This document shows, piece by piece, positions 46,345-55,029 of a stretch of 64,000 bases of DNA (the first letter of the stretch is position 1; each line of letters starts with the position of its first letter). The notes under the pieces are model-generated. The model saw nothing but the letters and a program-made list of their open reading frames with translations. It ran no database searches and was not told the DNA's origin. The translations under genes and the position numbers were made by a program. This DNA is from Schaalia dentiphila ATCC 17982 (GTDB lineage: Bacteria; Actinomycetota; Actinomycetes; Actinomycetales; Actinomycetaceae), in the NCBI RefSeq assembly GCF_000154225.1, contig NZ_DS264586.1:1208527-1272526 (forward strand), given 5' to 3'.

Positions 46345-46848
46345 TCAGCGGTAGTTCACGAACTGGAGGGCGACGTCCAGCTCCTCGCCCTTGGGGCCCT
46401 TCAGGAGAGCGATGACGGCCTGCAGGTCGTCGCGTGACTTCGAAGAAACGCGAAGTTCGTCACCCTGGATCTGTGCCTTGACGCCTTTGGGGCCTTCCTC
46501 ACGGATGAGCTTGGAGATCTTCTTGGCGGTGTCCTGGGGAATGCCTTCCTTGAGGGGACAGGCGAGCTTGAAGAGCTTGCCGGAGGCCTTGGGTTCGCGG
46601 TCCTTGTAGTCCAGGACCTTGAGGGACAGGCCGCGACGGATCAGCTTGGACTGGAGGACATCGAGGATTGCCATGACGCGGGAGGCGGAGTTCGCCTCCA
46701 TTGCAATCGTGTCGCCGCTGAGGGTGATGGCAGCGTCGACGCCACGGAAGTCGTAGCGGTTGGCGATCTCCTTGGCGGTCTGGTTGACGGCGTTGTCGAC
46801 CTCCTGACGGTCGAGCTTGGAGACAACGTCGAAGGAGGAGTCTGCCAT
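46345..46848 (-). CDS. YajQ-family nucleotide-binding protein
   Basis: 167 residues. Starts [20 protein letters not shown], with the family segments [23 protein letters not shown] and [20 protein letters not shown]. Two ferredoxin-like repeats are expected. Members bind cyclic-di-GMP or RNA in other bacteria; the role here is unknown. AAAGGTG precedes the ATG. Confidence 0.92.
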   Translation of the reverse strand: MADSSFDVVSKLDRQEVDNAVNQTAKEIANRYDFRGVDAAITLSGDTIAMEANSASRVMAILDVLQSKLIRRGLSLKVLDYKDREPKASGKLFKLACPLKEGIPQDTAKKISKLIREEGPKGVKAQIQGDELRVSSKSRDDLQAVIALLKGPKGEELDVALQFVNYR

Positions 46849-46946
46849 GGGTGCACCTTTCGTTGGAATTTAGCCAATCGTTGTTCCGATTGGCGCTCGG
46901 GATCATTTTAATGCTATTCTTTCACGGCACCGCGAGAGCGGCGCAC

Positions 46947-47031
46947 GGCAGGTTACCAAAGCGGCCAAATGGATCTGACTGTAAATCAGACGCTTCGTGC
47001 TTCGGGGGTTCGAATCCCTCACCTGCCACCA
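46947..47031 (+). tRNA. tRNA-Tyr (GTA)
   Basis: Acceptor GGCAGGT pairs with ACCTGCC (47021-47027). The anticodon GTA is at 46981-46983, a long variable arm marks a class II tRNA, and CCA is encoded (47029-47031). An 8-bp hairpin (GCCAATCG/CGATTGGC, about 46873-46894) and an AT-rich TGnTATTCT-like -10 lie upstream. Confidence 0.95.
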
Positions 47032-47122
47032 CTCGCTGGTCCCAGTGAGTAACGCCTGTGATGTCATTCTCAGGCTCCGGGATTGCTTCGGCGGTCGGAG
47101 ATGAGATAGGCTTTCCGGCGTT

Positions 47123-47195
47123 GCCCCGATAGCTCAGTAGGCAGAGCGTCTCCATGGTAAGGAGAAGGTCAAGGGTTCGATTCCCTTTCGGGGCT
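47123..47195 (+). tRNA. tRNA-Thr (GGT)
   Basis: Acceptor GCCCCGA pairs with TCGGGGC (47188-47194). The anticodon stem TCTCC/GGAGA holds loop ATGGTAA with GGT. CCA is not encoded. Confidence 0.95.
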
Positions 47196-47222
47196 CCGGT
47201 CGCGGATTCGTCCGCTTCCGGC

Positions 47223-47299
47223 GGCGGGGTAGCTCAGCTGGTCAGAGCGCACGACTCATAATCGTGAGGTCGCGGGTTCGAGCCCCGCCCCCGCTACCA
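47223..47299 (+). tRNA. tRNA-Met (CAT)
   Basis: Acceptor GGCGGGG pairs with CCCCGCT (one G-U). Anticodon CAT is at 47257-47259 in stem CACGA/TCGTG, and CCA is encoded. The paired acceptor end fits an elongator Met tRNA. Confidence 0.93.
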
Positions 47300-47353
47300 A
47301 TTCTTTGATCCGACAGGTCGCGTGAGCGACGAAACTAAGCGAGGGAAACAACC

Positions 47354-47524
47354 GTGGCAAGCAAGTCCCAGGACGTTCGCCCCAAGATCACTCTGGCCTG
47401 CTCGGAGTGCAAGGAGCGCAACTACATCACCAAGAAGAACCGTCGTAACACGCCGGATCGTCTCGAGCTGGCGAAGTACTGCCCGCGCTGCCACAAGTCG
47501 ACGGCGCACCGCGAGACCCGCTGA
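47354..47524 (+). CDS. rpmG: 50S ribosomal protein L33
   Basis: 56-residue ribosomal protein starting at GTG behind [25 protein letters not shown] and [15 protein letters not shown] show the zinc-ribbon (two CxxC) form of L33. A tRNA-Met just upstream is a common actinobacterial neighbour. Confidence 0.95.
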   Translation: MASKSQDVRPKITLACSECKERNYITKKNRRNTPDRLELAKYCPRCHKSTAHRETR

Positions 47525-47538
47525 CGGCTTCCGTCTCA

Positions 47539-47574
47539 AAGCCCCGAGGAACACTGGTTCCCCGGGGTTCTTTG
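47539..47574 (+). terminator. Terminator after rpmG
   Basis: AGCCCCGAGGAAC pairs, with two mismatched or wobble positions, with GTTCCCCGGGGTT around ACTG. It is followed by CTTTG. Confidence 0.7.
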
Positions 47575-47595
47575 TATCAGGGCGGGCGTCTCGAT

Positions 47596-47601
47596 TATCC
47601 T
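47596..47601 (+). promoter_or_regulatory. -10 element for leaderless sialidase transcript
   Basis: TATCCT, six bases before the ATG at 47608. Confidence 0.4.
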
Positions 47602-47607
47602 GCATAT

Positions 47608-48624
47608 ATGACTGACTCTGTCGACTTCTGTTGCATCGTCGCTCCGAAGGGCGCGGGCGAGGCGCGCATCCCCGGCCTCGTGACGCTCGCGGATGAGCGC
47701 ACCGTCCTGTTCTTTGACGAGCGGCCGGCCCCGACCTCGGGCACGGGATCTGACTTCAACGGGCTGACGATGGCCTCGGATCTACCGAATCCGAACCGTA
47801 TCCTGTGGATGGAACGCGAGGGCTCGGGACGGTGGAGTGAGTCGCACCCGCTTCCCGCCGGCGGCCCGCCCGTCTCTTCGGATGCGTGTGTCGGCGTGGA
47901 CGGCGACGGGCTCATGCATCTGGCGTTCGCGTCGACGGATGGGCGCGTGGGCTACATGGACTCGCGTGCGGATGGCGAGCGACTGCGCGCCTGGTGGGCG
48001 TGGGGGAGTGGCCCAGGAGACTTCGCCTATGTGGACATGACGGACGAGCTCTATGAGCTCACGGGCGCCGACGCGCTGTTTGCGACGTCTGGCGGCACGG
48101 TCGCGCTTGACGGGGCTGTGGCTCTCCCCTACGTCGTGCGCGTGGGGGATGAGACGCACGTGCGCGTCGCGTACGCCCGCGCGGGTCGCCTCGTCGGTGC
48201 GGCGGACCCGCTTGTTGGCGACGGGGGAGTGCTCCTCGACGAGACGACGCTCGGCGTGTGGGACGGTCGCCTCGTCGCGAACTGCCGTATCCAAGGTTTT
48301 GAAGGCAGGGGCTCGGGTGCCCGCTGCCTCGCGTGGGGCGATGGGCGCACCTGGGAGGGCGCGTGCCTCTGGGAGCTGGAGGACCCCGGCTGCAACGCCC
48401 GCATGATCGGGGATCTGTTCGTGCATCCCGGACGCCGCGACGCCCGTGCGGGTGGCGAGATCCTGCGCCTCACCCCGCCGTGGGAGGGTGAAGTGCGCGC
48501 CGAGGTGGTCTCCTCCTTGGGCGATGGCACGTTCGGATACAGCGACGTGACCTTCGTCGGGGACGAGGCCGTGGTGGTCTTCGAGCGCGACCGCGGCCTG
48601 TGGGAGGCTACCGTTCGTCGCTAA
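47608..48624 (+). CDS. Cytoplasmic exo-alpha-sialidase (GH33-like)
   Basis: Predicted to remove terminal sialic acid. 338 residues, no signal peptide or anchor. Sialidase features in order: ARIPGLVTL with the first triad Arg, FFDERP with the catalytic Asp, SDLPNPNRIL, RIQGFEGRGSGARCLAW with a further Arg, a degenerate Asp-box DGRTW, and FGYSDVTF with the likely nucleophile Tyr. The ATG has no ribosome site but lies six bases after TATCCT (47596-47601), so it is probably leaderless. It is convergent with the GntR regulator and next to the sialic acid importer. Cleavage of imported sialosides inside the cell is inferred. Confidence 0.8.
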   Translation: MTDSVDFCCIVAPKGAGEARIPGLVTLADERTVLFFDERPAPTSGTGSDFNGLTMASDLPNPNRILWMEREGSGRWSESHPLPAGGPPVSSDACVGVDGDGLMHLAFASTDGRVGYMDSRADGERLRAWWAWGSGPGDFAYVDMTDELYELTGADALFATSGGTVALDGAVALPYVVRVGDETHVRVAYARAGRLVGAADPLVGDGGVLLDETTLGVWDGRLVANCRIQGFEGRGSGARCLAWGDGRTWEGACLWELEDPGCNARMIGDLFVHPGRRDARAGGEILRLTPPWEGEVRAEVVSSLGDGTFGYSDVTFVGDEAVVVFERDRGLWEATVRR

Positions 48625-48630
48625 GTGGAT

Positions 48631-48677
48631 ACAGAAAACCCGGTGCGCGTGCCCCCACAACGCTCCGGGTTTTCTGT
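48631..48677. terminator. Bidirectional terminator sialidase / gntR
   Basis: ACAGAAAACCCGG (48631-48643) and CCGGGTTTTCTGT (48665-48677) are exact complements, giving A/T-rich ends on both sides of convergent genes. Confidence 0.8.
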
Positions 48678-48682
48678 GCGCT

Positions 48683-49447
48683 CTAGCGACCTTCGATGAT
48701 CGCGAGGAGCGGGGCGTAGTGCGCCTCGACGGCGGCGGTGTATGCCTCGAGGTCGCCGGCCTCGCAGGCTCGCAGGATAGCTGCGTGGGCCTCGGCGGTG
48801 TCTTCCATTTCCTGGCGCGACGCTGCGGCCAGCTGAGGAGTCACGCTCTGATGGACGAGCCACATGGCGGCCACCAGCTGGTGCATGAGTTCGTTCTCGA
48901 CGTAGGCGAGGAGGCCGGAATGGAACGCGATGTCCTGCTCCAGGTAGGTCGAACCCGAGTGTGCGTACTCGGTCATCGCCTCGACGAGTTCCCACAGGTG
49001 CGGGTTCGTCGTGCCCTTCATGGCCCGGGTGAGTGGGACCGCGATCCCGAGGTCGAGGGCCTGGCGCGTGTCGATGATCGCGTGCAGGGACTGCGCGCCG
49101 TTGATCTCGTCGAGGGCGGCGCGCAGGACGAGGGTTTCGACGAGCGGCTGCATCGACATCTCGCCGACGTAAGACCCCGAACCCTGACGGACCGTCACGA
49201 TATCGAGGGCCTGGAGACGTCGGAGAGCTTCTCGCACGGACGAGCGCGAAACGCCAAGGTCGGCGCATAGTGCCGATTCTGTCGGGAGGCGATCGCCCGG
49301 ATGTAATCCATGTCGCAGAATATAGGACTTGATCGCATCCATTGTTACCGAGGATCTTGAGTCAATCTGTGTCGGTACGGGTCGTTTATTGCTGGTTCCT
49401 GGGGGCGATTGTGGTGATATCGCTTGCGCTAATTTGTCAGACAACAT
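48683..49447 (-). CDS. GntR-family (FadR/FCD) regulator of the sialic acid genes
   Basis: 254 residues. The winged helix (DAIKSYILRHGLHPGDRLPTE, LGVSRSSVREALRRLQ) is followed by an all-helical FCD ligand domain with IDTRQALDLG, DIAFHSGLL and AHAAILRACEAGD. Probably senses sialic acid or a breakdown product and controls the divergent importer-nan operon. ATG 49447 has no ribosome site but follows TATACT by six bases, so it is likely leaderless; longer frames overlap the binding-protein gene. An operator-like palindrome covers its first codons, suggesting autoregulation. Confidence 0.88.
   Translation of the reverse strand: MLSDKLAQAISPQSPPGTSNKRPVPTQIDSRSSVTMDAIKSYILRHGLHPGDRLPTESALCADLGVSRSSVREALRRLQALDIVTVRQGSGSYVGEMSMQPLVETLVLRAALDEINGAQSLHAIIDTRQALDLGIAVPLTRAMKGTTNPHLWELVEAMTEYAHSGSTYLEQDIAFHSGLLAYVENELMHQLVAAMWLVHQSVTPQLAAASRQEMEDTAEAHAAILRACEAGDLEAYTAAVEAHYAPLLAIIEGR
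49434..49444. promoter_or_regulatory. FadR-type GntR operator
   Basis: TTGTCAGACAA is a perfect palindrome fitting TnGTnnnACnA, the FadR-subfamily consensus. It overlaps codons 2-5 of gntR, and its TTGTCA can serve as a -35 for TATAGC (49456-49461) in front of the binding-protein gene. One site could thus control both directions. Confidence 0.6.
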
Positions 49448-49514
49448 AGAGTTAGTATAGCGAGCGGAACAACAGAACCGCACGTCCCAATTCTCGAAGA
49501 TGAGGAGCGAGAAC

Positions 49515-51089
49515 ATGCGAATGCGCAAACACTTCGCAACCGGCGCTGCACTGACCGCAGCTGCCGCCATGATCCTGACCGCGTGCGGCGGCGGATCGTC
49601 CACCAGCACCACGTCGACCGACGGCGGCTCGAAGGCTTCCGACGGACCGAAGGGTACGATCACCGCCGGTGTCGCCTACGAGACCACCGATTACGGCCCG
49701 ATCACCACCTCGGCTCTCGGCATGGGTGCGAACTGGCAGGTCCTCGAGGGCCTGTACCGTTTCAACATGGCCGACTACTCCGTCAGTCCCGCGCTGGCCG
49801 CCGGTGACCCGGAGAAGATCTCCGACACCGAGTACGAGGTGAAGCTGCGCGACGGCGCGAAGTTCTCCGACGGCACCCCCGTGACCGCCGCCGACTTCGT
49901 GGCCTCCTACGAGCGCGCGACCTCCGAGAAGTCGATCTACCGTCAGTTCTTCACCTTCGTCGACTCCGTCGAAGCCAAGGACGACAACACCATCACGATC
50001 AAGCTCAAGCACCCCTTCGCCAACCTGAAGGAGCGTTTCGTTAACGTCCGCGTTGTCCCCGCGTCGATGGACGAAGACTCGCTCAAGGCGAAGCCGATCG
50101 GCACCGGCCCCTACAAGTACGAGAACATCACGGCGACCGAGATCACCGCTGTTCCGAACGAGAACTACACCGGCAACGAGCCCGCGAAGGTCGCCACCCT
50201 CAAGTGGCAGTCCCTCAAGGATGACTCCGCCCGCCTCGCCGCCGCCATCGGTGGCACCGTCGACATCATGGAAGCCGTTCCCGCCTCCGCGCAGGATCAG
50301 CTCAAGGGCGCTGGCTGGAACGTTGAGTCCAAGCCCGGCTACGGCAACCCCTTCCTGATGTTCAACACGCAGAAGGCTCCCTTCGACAAGCCCGAGGTTC
50401 GCCGCGCGATCGTCAAGGCCGTCGATAAGCAGAAGCTGATCAGCTCCTCGCTCGAGGGCCAGGCCGTTGAAGCTACCTCCTTCCTGCCCGAGGCGAACCC
50501 TGCCTACAAGAAGCCCTCGACCGATCTGTCCTACGACAAGGACGCCGCCGCCAAGCTCCTGAGCGACGCTGGCGTCTCCGGCCTCGAGGTGAACCTGGTG
50601 TCGACGGACCACCCGTGGGTCCTCTCGCTGGTTCCCCAGATCAAGTCCGACCTGGAGGCCCTGGGTCTGAAGGTCAACCACACTCAGATGGCTTCGTCTG
50701 ACCTCTACGCCAACGTCACCGACGTTGACAACCCCACCTACGACATCGTCCTGGCCCCCGGCGACCCCTCGGTCTTCGGCACCGACCCCGGCATCATCAT
50801 CTCGTGGTGGAACGGCGACAACGTCTGGACCAAGAAGCGCGACGGCTGGCAGGCCTCGGACCCCGAGTCCTTCAACAAGCTGCAGTCCATCATGGACGAG
50901 GCCGTTCAGCTCGACGGTGACGCCGCCAAGGCCAAGTGGGGCGAGGCTCAGGATCTGCTCGCTGAGAAGACCGTGATCTTCCCGCTCGTGTTCCGCAACA
51001 TGATCACCGGATCCAACCCCCAGAAGGTGGAAGGATTCCAGCCGATCTCCTCCACCGGCCTGCAGCTGCTCGGTGTGAGCGCTAAGTAA
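49515..51089 (+). CDS. Family-5 substrate-binding lipoprotein of the sialic acid importer
   Basis: 524 residues, oligopeptide-binding (SBP_bac_5) fold. The lipobox ILTAC places the lipidated Cys at C24, and LRDGAKFSDGTPVTAADFV is the family signature. Its operon ends in nanA, nanK and nanE, so sialic acid or a sialoside is the likely ligand, as for the Sat-type transporters. ATG 49515 is chosen for GAGGAG upstream; ATG 49500 lies before that site. Confidence 0.88.
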   Translation: MRMRKHFATGAALTAAAAMILTACGGGSSTSTTSTDGGSKASDGPKGTITAGVAYETTDYGPITTSALGMGANWQVLEGLYRFNMADYSVSPALAAGDPEKISDTEYEVKLRDGAKFSDGTPVTAADFVASYERATSEKSIYRQFFTFVDSVEAKDDNTITIKLKHPFANLKERFVNVRVVPASMDEDSLKAKPIGTGPYKYENITATEITAVPNENYTGNEPAKVATLKWQSLKDDSARLAAAIGGTVDIMEAVPASAQDQLKGAGWNVESKPGYGNPFLMFNTQKAPFDKPEVRRAIVKAVDKQKLISSSLEGQAVEATSFLPEANPAYKKPSTDLSYDKDAAAKLLSDAGVSGLEVNLVSTDHPWVLSLVPQIKSDLEALGLKVNHTQMASSDLYANVTDVDNPTYDIVLAPGDPSVFGTDPGIIISWWNGDNVWTKKRDGWQASDPESFNKLQSIMDEAVQLDGDAAKAKWGEAQDLLAEKTVIFPLVFRNMITGSNPQKVEGFQPISSTGLQLLGVSAK

Positions 51090-51112
51090 GTCCCCTCGAG
51101 GGACCACAAGAG

Positions 51113-51170
51113 AGGAGGGGTGGAGCCCCGCCCTGAGGCAGACGCCACAGTCGGGCGCCACCCCTCCTTT
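51113..51170 (+). terminator. Attenuator-like hairpin between binding protein and permease
   Basis: AGGAGGGGTGG (51113-51123) pairs exactly with CCACCCCTCCT (51158-51168), ending in TTT. It probably keeps binding-protein expression above the membrane subunits. Confidence 0.7.
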
Positions 51171-51206
51171 CCTATTGCCAAAATCCGTTGAAATGGAGGT
51201 CTAGCA

Positions 51207-52160
51207 GTGAATAACCTTCTGCGACTCATCGGACGACGTTTGGTAGCCCTGCCGATCATGGTGGTCGGCGTGTCCTTCCTCGTCTTCTTCATTATGTCGC
51301 TGTCTCCCATTGACCCGGCCTACTCGGCACTGGGTGAGACCGCGACCCCCGAAGCTCTCGAAGAGTACCGTGTGCAGCATGGTCTCAACGACCCCTTCTT
51401 CGTTCAGTACGGTCACTACCTGTGGAACATGCTCCACGGTGACCTCGGCACCTACGGCGTTGGCACGTCCAACCACGTGACCGATCTGGTTGCTCAGGCT
51501 CTTCCGATCACCCTGCAGCTCACCTTCCTCGGCCTGTTCTTCGCCGTCATCATCGCTTTCCCCCTCGGTGTTCTCGCCGCTCTGTACCGCGACCGCTGGC
51601 CCGACCAGGTCATCCGCGTGTTCTCGGTCATCGGCATTGGCACCCCGTCTTTCTGGCTGGCAGCGCTGCTGGTCCTGGGATTTGTTCAGAAGCTTCCGGT
51701 CTCCGGCCCGCTGCCCGCGTTCAGCGAGGATCCGAGCGGCTGGTTCCTGCGAATGCTCCTTCCAGCTATCGCCCTGGCGGTTCCCGTCATCGGTCAGATG
51801 ACGCGAGTCGTGCGTACCTCAATGGTTGAGGAACTGGATCGCGATTACGTCCGCACCGCGGTTGGCGCCGGTATCCCCAAGCGCATCGTCGTGGCCCGCA
51901 ACGTGCTGCGTAACGCGCTCATCACGCCCGTGACCGTCCTCGGTCTGCGCATCGGCTACCTGATGGGTGGTGCGGTCGTCATCGAAATTATCTTCTCCAT
52001 CGATGGAATGGGTAAGGCGGTCCTGCTCAAGGGCATCCAGGAAAACTGGGTCACCCTGGTGCAGGGTGGCGCGCTCGTCGTCGCGATCGCGTTCATCGTC
52101 GTCAACATCATCGTTGACATGCTCTACCTGCTCATCAATCCGCGTATTAGGTCGGTGTGA
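51207..52160 (+). CDS. ABC transporter permease, DppB type
   Basis: 317 residues with about six transmembrane helices starting at LVALPIMVVGVSFLVFFIM. The inner-membrane signature is VVRTSMVEELDRDYVRTAVGAG. GTG start with TGGAGGT upstream. First membrane subunit of the presumed sialic acid importer. Confidence 0.9.
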   Translation: MNNLLRLIGRRLVALPIMVVGVSFLVFFIMSLSPIDPAYSALGETATPEALEEYRVQHGLNDPFFVQYGHYLWNMLHGDLGTYGVGTSNHVTDLVAQALPITLQLTFLGLFFAVIIAFPLGVLAALYRDRWPDQVIRVFSVIGIGTPSFWLAALLVLGFVQKLPVSGPLPAFSEDPSGWFLRMLLPAIALAVPVIGQMTRVVRTSMVEELDRDYVRTAVGAGIPKRIVVARNVLRNALITPVTVLGLRIGYLMGGAVVIEIIFSIDGMGKAVLLKGIQENWVTLVQGGALVVAIAFIVVNIIVDMLYLLINPRIRSV

Positions 52161-52163
52161 GGC

Positions 52164-54212
52164 ATGAATCAGAAAGAAAAGCTCGGCAAGGTCACCGCGA
52201 AGGGCGCACGTTTCTCGCGCATCAGTGCGATGTCCACCGGATCGAAGATTGCGATGGGCCTCCTTGCCCTCATCGTCCTCGTCTCGATCCTGGCGCCCTA
52301 CGTTTCTCCCTACGGTCCCGATGACATCTTCGACAAGTGGAGCGCCCCTTCCGGTGAGCACCTGTTCGGAACCGACCACGTCGGCCGTGACATCTTCGCT
52401 CGCGTCCTGTTCGGCGGACGTTTCTCGCTGATGATCGGTCTGTGCTCGACCCTGATCGCCCTCTTCTTCGGCGCGATCATCGGCTCGATCGCAGCGGTCG
52501 TGCGCAAGTCCTTCTCCGAAGCGATCATGCGCGTCATGGACATCGTGATGGCGGTGCCCGGTATCGCCATGGCGGCTGTCTCCGTCCTGGTCTTCGGGCG
52601 CACGCTGTCCAAGTCCGGCAACACCTTCGGCCTGGTCATCGTTATCATCTGCTCGATTGCCTTCGTCTACATCCCGCAGCTGTCGCGCATCGTTCGCGCG
52701 AACGTCATGGCCGCCTACGGTGAGGACTACGTCCGCGCGGTGATCGTCTCCGGCGCCCGCGCTCCGTGGATCCTCACCAAGCACGTCATGCGCAACACGG
52801 CCGCCCCGGTGCTCGTGTTCGCGACCGTCCTCGTCGCCGACGCGATCATCCTCGAGGCCTCCCTGACCTTCATCGGTTCGGGCCTCCAGGCGACCACCGT
52901 AGCCACGTGGGGCAACGTCCTGTCCGAGGCCTCGTCGAACCTGTCGGTTCTGCTGGGCAAGTGGTGGACCGCGTTCTTCCCGGGCCTGTTCATCATGATC
53001 ACGGTCCTGTGCCTCAACATTCTGTCTGAGGGCATCACCGACGCCATGGTGGCGGCTCCCGCGTCTGCGGCGGTCGCTCAGGTCGACAAGGATACCGACC
53101 GCGAGGCCGACAAGCTCCTCCTCGACCCGCGCCGCGCCTACGCCGAGCAGGCCGAGTCCCTGCAGGCCCGCCTCGACGACCTTGAGTCCGTCGAAGGCAA
53201 GCGCACCGACCGCTTCGAGGCGCACCTGGAGAAGACCCCGCTGCTCGAGGTCAACGACCTGTGCATCAAGTTCGAGCGTCACGGCGACGTCAACGTCGTC
53301 GACCACGTGTCCTTCAAGGTCCGCCCCGGCGAGACTATGGGCCTCGTGGGCGAGTCCGGCTGCGGCAAGTCGATCACGGCCCTGACCATCATGGGCCTCA
53401 TCGACCCCAAGGCGCAGATCACGGGCGAAATCCTCTACCAGGGTGAGAACCTGCTCGAGAAGTCGGCCGAGGAGCGCCGCGCGCTGCTCGGTCACGAGAT
53501 GGCCATGATCTACCAGGACGCCCTCTCGTCCCTGAACCCCGCCATGCTGATCAAGGCTCAGATGAAGCAGCTGACCAGCCGCGGTGGTACCCGCAGCGCC
53601 GAGGAGCTCCTCGAGCTCGTGGGCCTGGATCCCAAGCGCGCCCTCGAGTCCTACCCGCACGAGCTCTCGGGCGGCCAGCGTCAGCGTGTTCTCATCGCCA
53701 TGGCCCTGACCCGCGACCCGAAGCTCATCATTGCGGACGAGCCGACCACCGCTCTGGACGTGACCGTCCAGAAGCAGGTCATCGCACTGCTCAACGAGCT
53801 GCGCGAGAAGCTCGGCTTCGCCATGATCTTCGTGTCCCACGACCTGGCGCTCGTCGCCGAGGTGGCACACCACATCACCGTCATGTACGCCGGCCAGGTC
53901 ATTGAGCAGGCCCCCACCAAGGAACTGCTCACGCACCCGACCCACGAGTACACGCGCGGCCTGCTGGGCGCCGTCCTCTCGATCGAGTCCGGCTCCGGCC
54001 GACTCCACCAGGTGCCCGGCACCGTGCCCTCGCCTCGCGACTTCCCGAAGGGCGATCGTTTCGCCCCCAGGTCCTCGCACCCCGATTACGGACTGGACAT
54101 CCGCCCGGTCCTCACCGAGGTCGGCCCCGAGCACGTGTACGCGGCTCTCCCGCCCCGCGACGAGGCTGATGGCTTCGCGCAGGAAATGAACGGTCAGGAG
54201 GAAACGCGATGA
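52164..54212 (+). CDS. Fused ABC permease (DppC) and ATPase (DppD)
   Basis: 682 residues. Residues about 1-300 form a DppC-like permease (helices from IAMGLLALIVLVSILAPYV, coupling loop AAYGEDYVRAVIVSGA). A charged helical linker (about 305-355) follows. The rest is an ATPase with Walker A GESGCGKS, signature LSGGQRQR, Walker B LIIADEPT and an oligopeptide-type C-terminal cap. No frameshift or internal start is needed, so the fusion looks real. Three bases after the DppB gene. Confidence 0.92.
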   Translation: MNQKEKLGKVTAKGARFSRISAMSTGSKIAMGLLALIVLVSILAPYVSPYGPDDIFDKWSAPSGEHLFGTDHVGRDIFARVLFGGRFSLMIGLCSTLIALFFGAIIGSIAAVVRKSFSEAIMRVMDIVMAVPGIAMAAVSVLVFGRTLSKSGNTFGLVIVIICSIAFVYIPQLSRIVRANVMAAYGEDYVRAVIVSGARAPWILTKHVMRNTAAPVLVFATVLVADAIILEASLTFIGSGLQATTVATWGNVLSEASSNLSVLLGKWWTAFFPGLFIMITVLCLNILSEGITDAMVAAPASAAVAQVDKDTDREADKLLLDPRRAYAEQAESLQARLDDLESVEGKRTDRFEAHLEKTPLLEVNDLCIKFERHGDVNVVDHVSFKVRPGETMGLVGESGCGKSITALTIMGLIDPKAQITGEILYQGENLLEKSAEERRALLGHEMAMIYQDALSSLNPAMLIKAQMKQLTSRGGTRSAEELLELVGLDPKRALESYPHELSGGQRQRVLIAMALTRDPKLIIADEPTTALDVTVQKQVIALLNELREKLGFAMIFVSHDLALVAEVAHHITVMYAGQVIEQAPTKELLTHPTHEYTRGLLGAVLSIESGSGRLHQVPGTVPSPRDFPKGDRFAPRSSHPDYGLDIRPVLTEVGPEHVYAALPPRDEADGFAQEMNGQEETR

Positions 54213-55027
54213 GCGACAACACCCCGATCATCGAACTGAAGGACGTCGAGGTGACCTTCACCTCGCGTACCGGCTCCCTGTTCAAGCCCAACAAGGTCTA
54301 CGCGGTGCGTGGCGTCAACATGCGCATCGAGCGCGGACAGATGCTGGGCATCGTCGGCGAGTCCGGCTGTGGCAAGTCCACGACCGCGAACGTCATGTGT
54401 GGCCTGCAGATGCCGACCGCCGGCCAGGTGTTCTTCAACGGTAAGGAGGTCACGAAGCGTAGCGCCGCCGCCCGCCGGGAGATCGGTCGCGTCGTCTCCG
54501 TGGTCTTCCAGGACCCCGCGACTGCCCTGAACCCCCGTATGCACGTCCAGGATCAGCTCGCTGACCCGCTGCGCGTGCACGGCATCGGCGACGAGGCCTC
54601 GCGAGCCAAGCGCGTGCGCGAACTGATCTCGCTCGTTGGCCTTCCCTCGAGCGCGCTCGACGCGCTTCCTGGACAGCTCTCGGGTGGCCAGCGCCAGCGC
54701 GTGGCCATTGCCCGAGCCCTGTCCATCGGCCCGGATGCGATCATCGCAGACGAGCCCACCTCCGCACTTGACGTGTCGGTGCGAGCACAGATCCTGAACC
54801 TGCTCACGGACCTCAAGAAGGAACTGGGTCTGGCGATGGTCTTCATCTCGCACGACATCCAGACCGTGCGTTACGTGTCTGACCGGATCGCCGTGATGAA
54901 CGGCGGCAAGGTCGTCGAAGAAGGGCCGGCCGCACAGCTGTTGTCCGACCCGGAGGACCCCTACACCCGCAAGCTCCTGGGCGCCGCGCCCTCGCTCTTG
55001 CATCCCAACCTCGAAGGAGAGAAGTAA
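54209..55027 (+). CDS. ABC transporter ATPase, DppF type
   Basis: 272 residues, second ATPase. Walker A GESGCGKST, Q-loop VFQDP, signature LSGGQRQR and Walker B AIIADEPTSALD are all intact. Coupled to the fusion gene by ATGA; nanA follows after two bases. Confidence 0.93.
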   Translation: MSDNTPIIELKDVEVTFTSRTGSLFKPNKVYAVRGVNMRIERGQMLGIVGESGCGKSTTANVMCGLQMPTAGQVFFNGKEVTKRSAAARREIGRVVSVVFQDPATALNPRMHVQDQLADPLRVHGIGDEASRAKRVRELISLVGLPSSALDALPGQLSGGQRQRVAIARALSIGPDAIIADEPTSALDVSVRAQILNLLTDLKKELGLAMVFISHDIQTVRYVSDRIAVMNGGKVVEEGPAAQLLSDPEDPYTRKLLGAAPSLLHPNLEGEK

Positions 55028-55029
55028 TT

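Noticed and set aside
47032-47122. Possible extra tRNA between tRNA-Tyr and tRNA-Thr
   Set aside because: No cloverleaf, T-loop TTCGA or acceptor pairing could be built in this spacer.
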